This document shows positions 17,074 through 27,745 of a stretch of 64,000 bases of DNA, piece by piece. The stretch comes from CAVXZE01 sp964615365 (lineage in GTDB: Bacteria; Myxococcota_A; UBA9160; UBA6930), in NCBI GenBank assembly GCA_964615365.1, contig CAZTOU010000012.1, positions 1 to 64,000 on the forward strand, in the 5' to 3' direction. How positions within the stretch are numbered: the stretch's first letter is position 1; every line of letters starts with the position of its first letter. Both the position numbers and the translations under genes were made by a program. The notes below the pieces were generated by a model that was not told the DNA's origin, searched no databases, and worked only from the letters and a program-made list of their open reading frames with translations.

Positions 17074-18408
17074 ATGCGACCGATACGCTCCGTCCTGTGG
17101 ATTGGAAGCGCGACGAGCCTGGACCAGAGCCGCGCGACCGAAACCGCGACCCTCGACCTGGTCTGGGCGCCAGACGTCGATGGAGCGCTGGAGCTCCCCC
17201 TCAACTGCTTCGATGGCGTGATCCTCGACGCGCCGAGCCCAGAGACCCTGGAGGAGGACCTGGGCCGTCTGGTCGGCGCCCCGGACTTCCCCCCGCTCCT
17301 GGTGCATCTGACCGGAGGAGACGGGGCCCTGGCGAGAAGGGCCAGTGAGGCCGGGGCGAGGGAGGTGGTGCTCGCCGACCCGAGCGAAGCATGCACCTCT
17401 GCGCTGGACCTCGTCGAGCGGCTGGAGAGATCCTCGCCCTCGCGCAGTGCCGACCCGCCACGGCCGGAGGGGATCATCGGAGAGAGCCCCGCCATGCACG
17501 AGACCTTCGCCCTCGTCCATCGCGCGAGGCACTCGGAGGCCACCGTCCTGCTCTCCGGAGAGACCGGAACCGGCAAGGAGCTTCTGGGTCGGGCGATCCA
17601 CGCGGGCGGGCGGCGTCGCTCCGGCCCCTTCGTGGGGGTGAACTGCGCGGCGTTTCCCGACTCGCTCCTGGAAACCGAGCTGTTCGGACACGTGAAGGGC
17701 GCCTTCACCGGTGCCGATCGAGCCAAGCAGGGTCTGTTCGAGACGGCGAGTGGCGGCACCCTGTTCCTGGACGAGATCGGTGAGACCTCGGGACCGCTCC
17801 AGGCCAAGCTGCTGCGGGTCCTCCAGGAGCGGGAGGTCCGCCCCATCGGTGGGACGCGCACCTGCCACGTCGACGTCCGGGTGATCGCGTCGACCAATCG
17901 CAACCTGCGCTTCGAGGTCGCCAACGGCCACTTCCGCGAAGATCTCTTCTACCGACTCGCGGTCTTCCCGATCCTGGTTCCGCCGCTTCGCAAGCGCCCC
18001 GAAGACGTGCTGCCGCTGGTGGAGCACTTCCTGCATCGACACGGGCGCCGCGAGCGGAAACCCGGATGCCACATCTCCCCGGATGCCGCGCACCTGTTGC
18101 TCAGCTACGCCTGGCCCGGAAACGTGCGCGAACTCGAGAACGAGGTCCAGCGCGCTCTGGCCCTCTCGGAGCCCGGGGAAGAGATCACAGCCGCCCGGCT
18201 TTCGGACGTTCTCACCCGCATCCTGGAGCCGGTAGAGGCCGTGATGCGCGACGGCGAATCCCTGCAGGAGACGCTTCGGCGCATCGAGGCCTGGCTGCTC
18301 CGCCGCGCCCTCGACGCCCACGACGACAACCGCACCCGGACCGCACGCCGACTCGGCATCACCCGCGAAGGCCTCTACAAGAAGATGAAGCGGTTGGGGA
18401 TCGAGTGA
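17074..18408 (+). CDS. Sigma-54-dependent activator with degenerate receiver domain
   Basis: Of the 444 residues, about 1-110 resemble a response-regulator receiver. A candidate phospho-Asp sits in VILDAPSP (about 52), but the N-terminal acidic pair and the C-terminal lysine are not evident. The AAA+ domain has Walker A GETGTGKE (162-169), the sigma-54 contact loop GAFTGA (209-214) and Walker B GGTLFLDEIG (227-236). A FIS-type HTH ends the protein (TARRLGITREGLYKKMKRLG). I chose ATG 17074 because of the GGAGGA site; the frame is open upstream inside the repeat-protein gene. It opens sigma-54 promoters; the gene order suggests it may control the TonB-like/repeat-protein unit. Confidence 0.9.
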   Translation: MRPIRSVLWIGSATSLDQSRATETATLDLVWAPDVDGALELPLNCFDGVILDAPSPETLEEDLGRLVGAPDFPPLLVHLTGGDGALARRASEAGAREVVLADPSEACTSALDLVERLERSSPSRSADPPRPEGIIGESPAMHETFALVHRARHSEATVLLSGETGTGKELLGRAIHAGGRRRSGPFVGVNCAAFPDSLLETELFGHVKGAFTGADRAKQGLFETASGGTLFLDEIGETSGPLQAKLLRVLQEREVRPIGGTRTCHVDVRVIASTNRNLRFEVANGHFREDLFYRLAVFPILVPPLRKRPEDVLPLVEHFLHRHGRRERKPGCHISPDAAHLLLSYAWPGNVRELENEVQRALALSEPGEEITAARLSDVLTRILEPVEAVMRDGESLQETLRRIEAWLLRRALDAHDDNRTRTARRLGITREGLYKKMKRLGIE

Positions 18409-18448
18409 GGGAGTTGCCTCTGCACCGGATTCGTTGCCCCATATACAC

Positions 18449-18687
18449 ATGAAGCGTACGACTCTTGTGCTTGATGAGGAGGTGCTGGAGGAGGCCACCC
18501 GCCTCTCCGGCGAGAAGACCTACTCGGCCACCGTGATGCGCGCTCTCGAGGTCTTCCGCTCCCGGCGGCCCCTCGACCTCGAAGCCCTCGTCGACTTCGA
18601 CGACGTCGCGACCTGGAGGTTCTCCACCGGAATCGGGACTTCGGCGCGATCGCACGGATCTCGGCACTCCGCGAGCGATCCCCATGA
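18449..18687 (+). pseudogene. VapBC toxin-antitoxin relic: antitoxin start joined to toxin end
   Basis: ATG 18449 opens MKRTTLVLDEEVLEEATRLS, then GEKTYSATVMRALEVF, a VapB-type ribbon-helix-helix antitoxin N-terminus. Its frame then degenerates. In a different frame, from 18610 to the TGA at 18685-18687, lies DLEVLHRNRDFGAIAR followed by ISALRERSP. That is the C-terminal signature of VapC PIN-domain toxins (LHxDRDFxxIA). The antitoxin C-terminus and most of the toxin, including the catalytic aspartates, are missing, so no active toxin can be made. The junction lies near 18600. The relic sits just after the sigma-54 activator gene. Confidence 0.65.
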
Positions 18688-18769
18688 CGCCCCACGATCC
18701 GCCCGAACCCCGACTCCCAGGTTCGAAAAATCGGATCGGATCTGGGTTCAACACCGGGGGAAGTCCACG

Positions 18770-21700
18770 TCAGCAACTCGCATGTGACCGCCCGCGCCGC
18801 CGACGGAGCCAGAAGAGGAGCGGAACGACCACGGTCAGTTCGAAGCCCAGCCCGCACCTACTCCAGAAGGGACCGGATGAACTCCCTACCCGGTACGAGC
18901 ACTCCAGATCTCGTTTCGTCAGCTCGCCGACCGCCACGCGCTGGACCAGTTGGGCATCCGAGATGTCGCAGATTCCGTCACCCGTGGTGTCACAGAGCGG
19001 GCTCGAGCAAATCCCCGGCAGCTCCTCGCCCAGCCCACAGCGCTGAATCAGCCGAGCATCGACGGTATTCACGTACCCGTCGCCGTTGATGTCACCGCAC
19101 TCGCACGCGTTGTCGATTCCGTCTCCGTCCGTGTCGGTTCCGCTGTCGCACAGCCCTCCGCAAGCATCGCCCGATCCGTCGCCGTCCCGGTCCTCTTGGT
19201 CCGAATTCACCGCGAAGAGGCAGTTGTCCAGGCAGTTCGCCACCCCGTCCCCATCCCCATCGGACTGGAGCCGCGGAGTGGGAACGAACCGAGCCGCCTC
19301 ACCGAAGAGCGCAAACGGGTCCGGCCCACCCCACTGCAGTCCAGCCGTGCCACTTTCGCTCTCGATTCCGATCGCTGCCTGCTGCGTACCGCTCTGAGCA
19401 TCCTCGAGCTGGAGAAGGATGTCGTTGCTCCCCTCCTGCAGGATGATCTGGAAGGTGCTCGGATGGTCCCCGTCTGGATACTCGCCGACGCCGGCGAACT
19501 GAACGACGAACCGGCGGTCGGGAGCACATCGCCCTCACAGCACCCCTCCCCCTGGTCCTCCTCCTGCGGGAACGTCAGCATCCCGTTGCTTCCAACGTAG
19601 AGCTCGTCGTACGCCCTTCCGTAGAAATCGAACGAGAAACCGATCGGGATCGGGCTGGAGACCTCGTCGTCCGCAAGCGGAAGCTCCGTGCCCGTGATCG
19701 AAATGTCTTCGAAGCGGAAGGCGGGCTCGTTGCCATCGGGGTCGGCAAGCGTGTCGTAGACCTCGTAGCAGCCGGAGTCGTCTGCTCGTCCCTGATAGTG
19801 ACAAGCATCTCCGATGCCGTCGCCGTTAACGTCCTCCTGGCCTGGGTCGAAATCCATCGGGCAGGTGTCCAGGAGGTCGGAATAGTCGTCTCCGTCTCGG
19901 TCGATGTCTTCGTTACACGCGTCACCTACGCCGTCGCCATCCGTGTCCGTCCGCTCGGCGCCCGCGTCATCGGGGCAGGTGTCGAGCCAGTCGGCGTACT
20001 CGTCCCCGTCGCGATCGATATTCTCGTTGCACGCGTCACCTACGCCGTCTCCATCGGTGTCTGTTTGGTCGTCGGGCACGCCGGGGCAGATGTCGAGAAG
20101 GTCCGAGTAGTCGTCGCCGTCAAAATCGACCTGATCGTTGCACTTGTCGCCCTCGCCGTCTCCATCGGTGTCTTCCTGGTCGAGATCATATCTACCTGGA
20201 CAGACGTCGACTCCGTTCGGGACCCCATCCCCATCCGTGTCTTCGATCGAGCAGGCATGGCTGCAGTCATCACCGGATTCGTCGTTTCCGTCGTCGCATT
20301 CTTCTCCGGCGTTGAGCACACCGTTGCCGCACAACTCCTCGTCTACGCAGAAACTCGGTTGGCCTGCGCACACAAAGCCCTCATCCACGAGGCACGCATC
20401 GCTGCAACCGTCGGCGGATGCATCGTTCGCGTCATCACACTGCTCGTTCCAGTCGATGACCCCGTCGCCACAATGGTCGCACGCCTTTCCTATCCCGTTC
20501 TCGTCTTCATCTGCCTGGTTCGCGTTGGGGGTACTAGGGCAGTTGTCGGCGAACTCCAACACGCCGTCCCCATCGACATCGCCGCGGTCGATCTGCAGAA
20601 TCCAGACGGCCCCCGCGTCTACCCCGCCGTCATCATCGCCGCTGGCGCCGATGAGTAGCTGAGAGATGCCATCGTCATCGGGATCGCCAAGGAATGCAAG
20701 CGAGGAGCCGAATCGGTCGCCGTCCTCGAGCCCTACGGTGAGTCTTCCCGCCGTATCGCTGATCTTGTGCGACGCCCTCGCGGTGCCGTCTTCGTTCATG
20801 AAGAGAATCCACACCGCGCCCCGGCTGCTGCCACCGTCGTCATCCCCGATGGCTCCCACGGCAAGATCCCCTACCTCGTCTCCATCGAGGTCACCCAGGA
20901 ACGCGAGAGAGGAGCCGAAGTAGTCCTCGTCGTCGAGAGCCCCATCGAAGCCCCCGATCCCATCACTGATCCTCCTGCCCTTCTTTACTGAGCCGTCTGC
21001 TTCCAGGAAGAGGATCCACACCGCGCCTCGTTGGTAGCCCTCTTCCGAATCTCCCCAGGCGCCGACAACCAGGTCGTTCACACCATCGCGGTCGAGGTCA
21101 CCGACGAATTCAATGGAGGACCCGAATCGTCCCCCCTTGCCCAGCCGGCCCTCGAGGGCGCCAGCGGTACTGCTGATCTTCTTCGCCGACTCGACGGTGC
21201 GATCCTCGTTCAAGAAGAGCAGCCACACCGCGCCGTTGTTCACGCCACCGTCGTCGTCTCCGGGAGCGCCAACAGCGAGAACTCTTGGCTCCTCGCCATC
21301 GAGACTGCCGACGGAAGCAACGGCACGACCAAATTCTCCGTGGTCGGTAAGCTCGCCTTCGAAGCCACCATCGACATCGCTGACCCTTTCGAATGCCCCC
21401 CCGCTGCCACTTGCATCCACCGAGAGGATCCACACGGCGCCTCGTTCAATGCCCCCGCCCGAGTCCCGGTAGGCGCCGACGGCGAGATCCGCCACACCTT
21501 CGCTATCGAGGCCGCCGAGAGAAGCGACGGAAGAGCCGAAGGAGTCGTCGTCCGTAAGCGGCACTGGAGGTCCACCATTCGCGTTGGTGACCTTCAGCCG
21601 CGACTTTACACCACCGTCCGGGCGCAGGAGAAGCTGCCAGATTGCACCACGATCCGTACCTCCGTCGTCGGTTCCTTCGGCGCCGACGGCGACAGCTCGC

Positions 21701-24700
21701 AGTCCGTCCTCATCGATGGCCCCAAGGGAGACAGCAGAGCTGCCGAAACGGTCACCCGTCGCAGGCTCCTGTGGTGGCTCCCCGAGGGTATCGCGGATCT
21801 TCTCGTATGACTCCACCGTGCCGCTCGAATTCAGGGAGAGGATCCAGACGGTTCCGCGCCTCCCGCCCCCGTCATCGTCCCCGTAGGCCCCGACGGCCAG
21901 CTCCTTCAGGGAGTCGTCGTCGAGGTCGCCCAGGAAGGCCAGAGACGCTCCGAAGTAGTCCTCCCTGTCGAGAGGCCCGTTGAAGCCCCCGAATCCGTCG
22001 CTGATCTTGCTCCACGACTTCACTCTGCCGTCTGCTCTCAAGAAGAGAATCCAGACTGCGCCTCGTTGGTGATCCCCCGTTGGATCTGCGTAGGAACCCA
22101 CGGCTAGATCGGTCACTTCATCGCCGTCGAGGTCTCCGATGAACTCGACGGAGCTCCCGAATTGTCCGTTCTTGGCAAGGGGGTCCCCGAGTCCGCCGAG
22201 TGTAGTGCTGATCTTCTGCGACGATCCGACGGTGCCATCTTCGTTCAAGAAGAGGATCCACACCGCACCGCGTTCGATACCCTCGCCGCTCGAGTTCCTG
22301 GGGGCCCCAACGGCGAGATCCACCACCCCATCGCCATCGAGGTCTCCGAGTGCAACCACGGAAGCGCCGAAGGTGCTGTCGTCGCCAAGCTCGCCGGCCA
22401 GGTTCGCGGTCGCATCACTGATCTTCCGCCGCGACTTCACCGTCTGATCCGCGTTGAGGAAGAGGATCCAGACCGCGCCTCGCCGGTCGCCTCCCCCGTC
22501 ATCCAGGTAGGCTCCAACGGCCAGATCTCCCACGCCATCGTCATCCAGGTCGCCGAGTGGGGCCACGGAAGAGCCGAACCGGCCTTGGTCCGAAAGGTCC
22601 GCCGTGAGTGCGGGATCCAGTTTGCCGATCTTCTCGAAGGGGGGCTCGGCCGCCGGTCTTTCGCAGAAGCTCGGCTGGCCCCAGCAGTCGAAGCCGGGCT
22701 CGACCAGGCAGAACTCGCTGCAGCCATCGCCGCCTACGTCGTTCGCATCATCGCAGGACTCAGGGAACTCGGTGACGCCGTCGCCGCAGCGTTCCTCGTT
22801 GATCAGCTCGTCGCAGTCGTCGCCGAGGCCGTCACCGTCGACATCGAGCTGTGCAGGGTTGGCTCGAAGCGGGCAGTTGTCGAAAGGATCGGGAAGGCAG
22901 TCGCCGTCGAAGTCGTCGGCGACGAGAATCAGGGGATCGCCCGAGCAGTGCTCTCCAACCGGACAGGAGCCTCCGTCACAGGGGCCGTGGAGACGCACAC
23001 AGCCGTGCGAAGAGCTGCAGACGGCTGCAGGACCGCAGTCCGAGTCGTCAGCGCACACTGCGCCCAGCTCCTCGACACAGACGCCGGCACTCATGAAGGC
23101 CTGCGGGCAGCCCCCAACATCTCTCCCGAAGGGATCCAGGATGTAGCGGATGCCTTCATCGAGATCTGCGCACAGGGCGGGGACAGCGCACTGGCGGTCG
23201 TCGTTGCAGGCTTCCTGCACCTGGTAGCAGGAGCCCTCTATGCATTCCTGGCCCGGCCCGAGGCAGGAGCAATCGACGCCGGGCGGGCATGCAGCCGGAC
23301 CGTCGAAGCAGCATTCGTCGGGATCCGGATTGCAGGCGTCCCCGGAGTCCAGGATGCAGCGACCGGGCGGAACGAAGCAGGTCCCAGGCCCCGCAGCCGG
23401 ATCATCACAGTCTTCGTGGGTGGCGCAGCCCGCGCCGGTGTTGTTGCAGATCCCCCGGATCGCGCCCGCAAGCGTCAACCGCGCGTCGACGTCTTGTTGG
23501 GCGAGAGCGGCCCCGGCGTCGACGCCTTCTCCGAGCTGCTCCGAAGCCAGACGGACATTGAAGATCTGCTTCACCAGATCCGACGCATCACCATCACCGT
23601 TCAGGTCGGTACCCCCTGCGTCGCAGCCGATCGTCTCCTCTCCGCCCTGCTGACACTCCTGTGTCAGGAAGGTCACCGTGTCTCCCGCCACGCGATAGGG
23701 AAGACGGGGGTCGCAGGCCTCCAAGGGACAAGGCGTCACCGCCTGTCCGGTCTTGAAGAGTTGACCGGAAACGAGATCGTAGACGAAGAGGACGTGGTCG
23801 TCCCGATCGTCGTCGTCGTTGAGGTCCCTATCTTCGGCAGCTTCCGAAGTTCGGAAGGCGAGGACTCGCTCACCCAGAACGAACTCCTCGGCGGACTGCC
23901 TCAGGTCGATCAGCAGCGGCTCATCCGCTCGGTAGATTCGAATCACTCGGTCCGCCGCGTCGTCATCGTCGTTGAGGTCGGAGCCACCCGTCGGGCACCC
24001 GGCTGTGAACGCCCCGCCCTGATCGCACTCCGGCGTGAGGAATGCGACCACGGACCCCACCAGGTCCAGCGAGTCGGCAGCCTGGCCGAGGTTCTCCCAG
24101 CCGGCCGCGCTGGCAGTGTGGACTCTGCTGACGTGCACCACCTGGTCCTGACTGTCGCCGTCATGGTTGTAGTCGGGGCCCCCGCCCTCCTCCGCCAGGG
24201 CCGCAATCCACTCCGTGGACAGCGCCACCGCGCCCGCGGCGAGGCCGAGGTTCTCCACCGCGCCGGGCATGCGCCTGCGGTAGAGATGAACCACCTGGTC
24301 CTGGCTGCCTCCATCGCCGTCCTCGGGCCTGAGAAACGCCGCCGAGCCGGCCGCGACCGCGACCTCTCCCGCCGTGCCGATCGTGCGAAGCAGCGGCGGG
24401 TTCTTGCGGGCATCCAGCACCTGGAGGACGACGTCGTCGAAATCGCCGTCACCGGAGGGATCGTCGGGGATCCCCGATCCGCCCGCCCCGAACTCCCCGG
24501 GGGCGGGGGGGCCGCGGAAGACGATGCGTCCTCCCAGGGCGTCGTGGTAGAGGGCCGATCGGCCATCCGCAGAGAGAGCCGACAAGGCCTCGGGGTGCTC
24601 CGTGTCGTCATTGTCCCAGCTGTAGCGCGACCCGGCCTGGCTGCTGATCTGTCCGGTCAGACCGGTGAGCCGGTCGTGCACGAAGATGCGCTTGCAGGGC

Positions 24701-27601
24701 AGCTCTGGTGACGAGGAGGCTTGCTGCCACCTGCACTCATAGTCGAACTCCTCCCCAACTTCGGCGAGCTCCGCAGCCCAGCTGGAGAAGGAGACGAACC
24801 GGCCATCCGCGGACATGGAGCTGCTGCGCGTCACCCGGGGAAGGGCGGCTCGAACCCCCGCGCTGGCACGCGTCGTGGTCCCGGTATCGCGATCGTAGAG
24901 AAAGACGTCGGACTTGTCGTTGGCGTCTCCGGCAGCGAGGTTGCCCGCTGCGCTCTGGAAGCTCACGAACCTGCCGTCCGGCGAGATCCCTCCGGCCACA
25001 CAGCTCTCGCTCGCCTGCGAGCCATCCGACGCAACGCTGACAAGCGTGGTGACTTCTTCCACCTGGTCGTGGAGGAAGCAATCCCTGGCGTCGTTCGTGT
25101 CGGTTTCGACCAGGTTGTCCGCAGCACTGACGAAGAGCACGAAGCGTCCGTCGGACGAGATCGCGCTTCCGGCGTTCCAGCCTCCACCGTAGACTCTCTG
25201 GTATGCGAGATCGGCGGGTACTCCGCGGACCGTCTGGGAGTCGGCGTTTCCCTCTTCTCCGTCGGAGGCAACGCTCACGCGCACAGTGGAGATGGCGCCG
25301 GGCTCGCTTTGCTCATCGAAGATGCCATCCATGTCTGCGTCGCGGTCGTGTAGGAAGACATCCGCGGCGTTGTTCGAATCCCCGGGGGTGAGGTTGGAGG
25401 CCGTGCTCTCGAACACCACGAAGCGACCGTCTGCGGAGAGGTAGCCACCACGAGACCGGGACTCCTCATTTGCAGGACTCCCGTCACTGGCCACGCTCAC
25501 GAGTGTCGTCACGCTCGACTCGACGTCGCGGACGAACACCTCGCGGCTCTCGAAACTGTCATAGGACCCGCATTCGGCAGGCTCGCACTCGGCGGACTCG
25601 AAGCCGACGAACCGCCCGTCGGCCGAGATGGAGGTCCCGTAGCCGTACGTCGCCTCACCCTCCGGCAGGATGCTGACCAGCTCTGGCTCACCTTCCTTTC
25701 GGTCATACCGGTACACGTTGCGGCCAGCCGCGTTCGGGGGCACGCGTGCGGCGTCCACGAGCGCAGAGCGGTCCTGGAAGACGAGGTACCGCGCGTCCGA
25801 AGACATGGCGATCGGCTCGGAAAAGCGACTGCCGACAGGATTCACGGGCTCTTCCTCGTAGAGCGCGTTGGCGGCCTCCGGGGTCCGGAAGAAGACCAGC
25901 CCGTCCGAGATGACGAGGCTCCGGCCCTCGATCACGGGGTCCGCATCCACGGCAAGATCGAAGCTGCTGGTCAGCAGCTCGGCACAAGAGGAGCCGCCAG
26001 TGCATCCCTGCCGAAGACGGTAGACGCGAAGAATCGTGTCGAAGACATCCCCGTCCGCATTCGTGTCCTGGTAGCCCTCGTGCGGCTCAGGCTCGAGAAA
26101 CGCCACCAGATCGTCCTCGACCGCCACTGCGGCGTACCGGTACGGACCCTCGCGAATCTGCGTCGCCGCACGCCCCTCCGCACCACCCGTGCCGATCGGC
26201 TGGATGGTGGCGCTCGCCTGGTCGCGCAATCGCAGCACCCGATCCGTGGCGTCAGCATCGTCGTTCAGCGACTCCCCCACGATCCCCTCGGCCGCCACGA
26301 ACGCGAACAGATCATCCGTCTCGATCAGTCCGTCGAGGGGAACCGGGTTATGGGCACGAAGCTCCAGACCCTCCTCCGAGCCGTTGGCGATCACGACGGG
26401 GCCCACCCCATCCTCGGACAGGCGATCCCTGAACTCGAAGAGCCCCGGACCACATTCATCGCCATCGGTGCAGTCCGTGTCGCGGGTGCACGGGATTGCC
26501 GGGCCTGCCCCGCCCACACAGACAGCCTGCCCGCAGACGCCCTCGCTCGACGCGTCCCCAGGACAATCCTCGGAGAGCACGCAGGGAAGCCCGTCGTTTC
26601 GACCTCCAGCGCAGGTCCTGTATTTCGGTTCGCCTTCCGTGGGGTCCAACGCCCGGCGGGCCACACGAATCACGCCCACCGGTGCGTCCACCGAGCCGAA
26701 CAGACCCAGAGTACCCGTCGAGCTCGGATCGTGAATCGGCTGGAAGATGGGGGCAACACGCTGGCCCCCCGGTGAGAAGGAGGCGACGAATGAGCGCCCG
26801 GGAATTCGCAGTGGCGGGCGGGGGGGGGGGGGGGCGGGGGGGGGGNNNNNNNNNNCCCCACTCCCGCCCCGGTATTCGCCCTGGCCCCCCCCCCCCCCCC
26901 AGGAACGCCTCGGCACCAAAGTTGCCAGAGACCAGCCGAGGGATGGGAACACCCTGGGCGCGGACCGTTACCCCGCGCCAGTCCATCGGGATCAGGACGT
27001 GGCCGGCCGCATCGACCGCAAAGCGAAGCTCGGGAGCCTCCCCCGTGCATCCCGCCTCAGCCGTCGTGCAAAGACGCCTGTAGTCGTTGGCGGGTGGCAG
27101 TGCCGTGAAGTGTGGAAAGAAGGGATCGGTGTTCGAGGCAGTGGTGTGACACAGCCCGTCAGCCTGGTAGATCTCGTCGATGCAGGCGACGAGCCCCGGT
27201 GTCTCGGCGCACCGCTGGCTGGCCAGCTGGAATGGGAGCGGATCTGAAGCGGCAGTCACTGCGATCGTCGCCGGGCCCGCGAAGGTTCGGTCATCGCCAT
27301 CTTCAGCCAGCTCCGCGTCGGTATCCGGGAAGCGGAAACTCAGCTCCGTGGGGCTCGTGATCTCGAAGATCGGGGGACTCTCACTGGATCGGCAGGTTCC
27401 CTTGCCTCCTTCGAGGTGATGCTCCACATCCGCCACCTTGGCTCTACAGACCGACTCGGACTCCGGATCGTGAATGTTCGGGTCGTGATTGTTCGGGCTG
27501 GAGAGCACGATCGCGTTGCGTCCGCCAGAGCTGCCGCGTCGAGGATCAGAAGCACCTGGTCGAGGCGTGTAAACCGAAACGCCCGGCGACGCGCACGTCA
27601 T
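18770..27601 (-). CDS. Giant secreted repeat protein (PD40, DUF4215, FG-GAP, TSP3, dockerin-like), interrupted
   Basis: About 2,900 residues are encoded leftward. From the N-terminus: PD40/WD40-like repeats (SADGRFVVFES type, ~25.8-24.7 kb); a Cys-rich part with GxCxxxxDC spacing (~23.5-22.9 kb); DUF4215 modules (CGDGVTEFPESCDDAND); ten FG-GAP repeats; more DUF4215; thrombospondin-3 repeats (DTDGDGVGDACN); a nidogen-like domain; two dockerin-like loops (GDINGDGYVNTVDARLIQ); and a tail CGLGFELTVVVPLLFWLRRR resembling a CTERM sorting signal. It should be surface-anchored. Two breaks exist: a scaffold gap at 26846-26855, and a one-base frame change near 19520, where GDVLP in one frame continues as DRRFVVQFAGVG in another. 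The start (27601) is uncertain, with no clear signal peptide visible. Confidence 0.7.
20588..22578 (-). repeat. Ten tandem FG-GAP repeats, arranged as two blocks of five
   Basis: Each unit is about 69 residues with the core FGSSxxxLGDLDxDGxxDLA, then VGAxxDDxGxxRGAVWIL, the calcium-binding integrin-alpha-like propeller blade. Units 2 and 7, 3 and 8, and 4 and 9 resemble each other more than their neighbours (for example ISDGFGGFNGPLDREDY against ISDGIGGFDGALDDEDY). This suggests that a five-blade block was duplicated. Confidence 0.75.
26820..26900. other. Scaffold gap flanked by artificial-looking homopolymers
   Basis: Ten Ns (26846-26855) lie between a run of about 25 G interrupted by single C, and, a little further on, a run of 16 C. 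The coding frame of the giant secreted protein enters on one side as VSGNFGAEAF and leaves on the other as IPGRSFVASFSPGG. The homopolymers translate to poly-Gly/poly-Pro and are most likely assembly noise, so neither the length nor the frame here can be trusted. Confidence 0.9.
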
Positions 27602-27745
27602 CCTGCGCCTGCGAGATCGCGGTGCGCCTCCGCTTGCGGGATACCTCCGAGTCCGGATCGTCGTGGAGGGCTGAGCCGCCGCGATCCCGGAAATCCACCA
27701 GATCCCTTCTCGCCCGCCCAAGGCGCGCGCTAGCATTCCGCGACG

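Noticed and set aside
13647..17924. A very long open frame on the minus strand (over 1,400 codons) across the repeat-protein gene
   Set aside because: It is the antisense of the acidic repeats: GC-rich periodic codons keep the opposite strand open. It has no ribosome binding site or signal peptide and only low-complexity Val/Leu/Asp patterns.
22162..24711. An 849-codon plus-strand frame inside the giant minus-strand gene
   Set aside because: The minus strand carries clear PD40, Cys-rich and DUF4215 domains here; the plus frame has no recognisable domain and mirrors the repeat structure.
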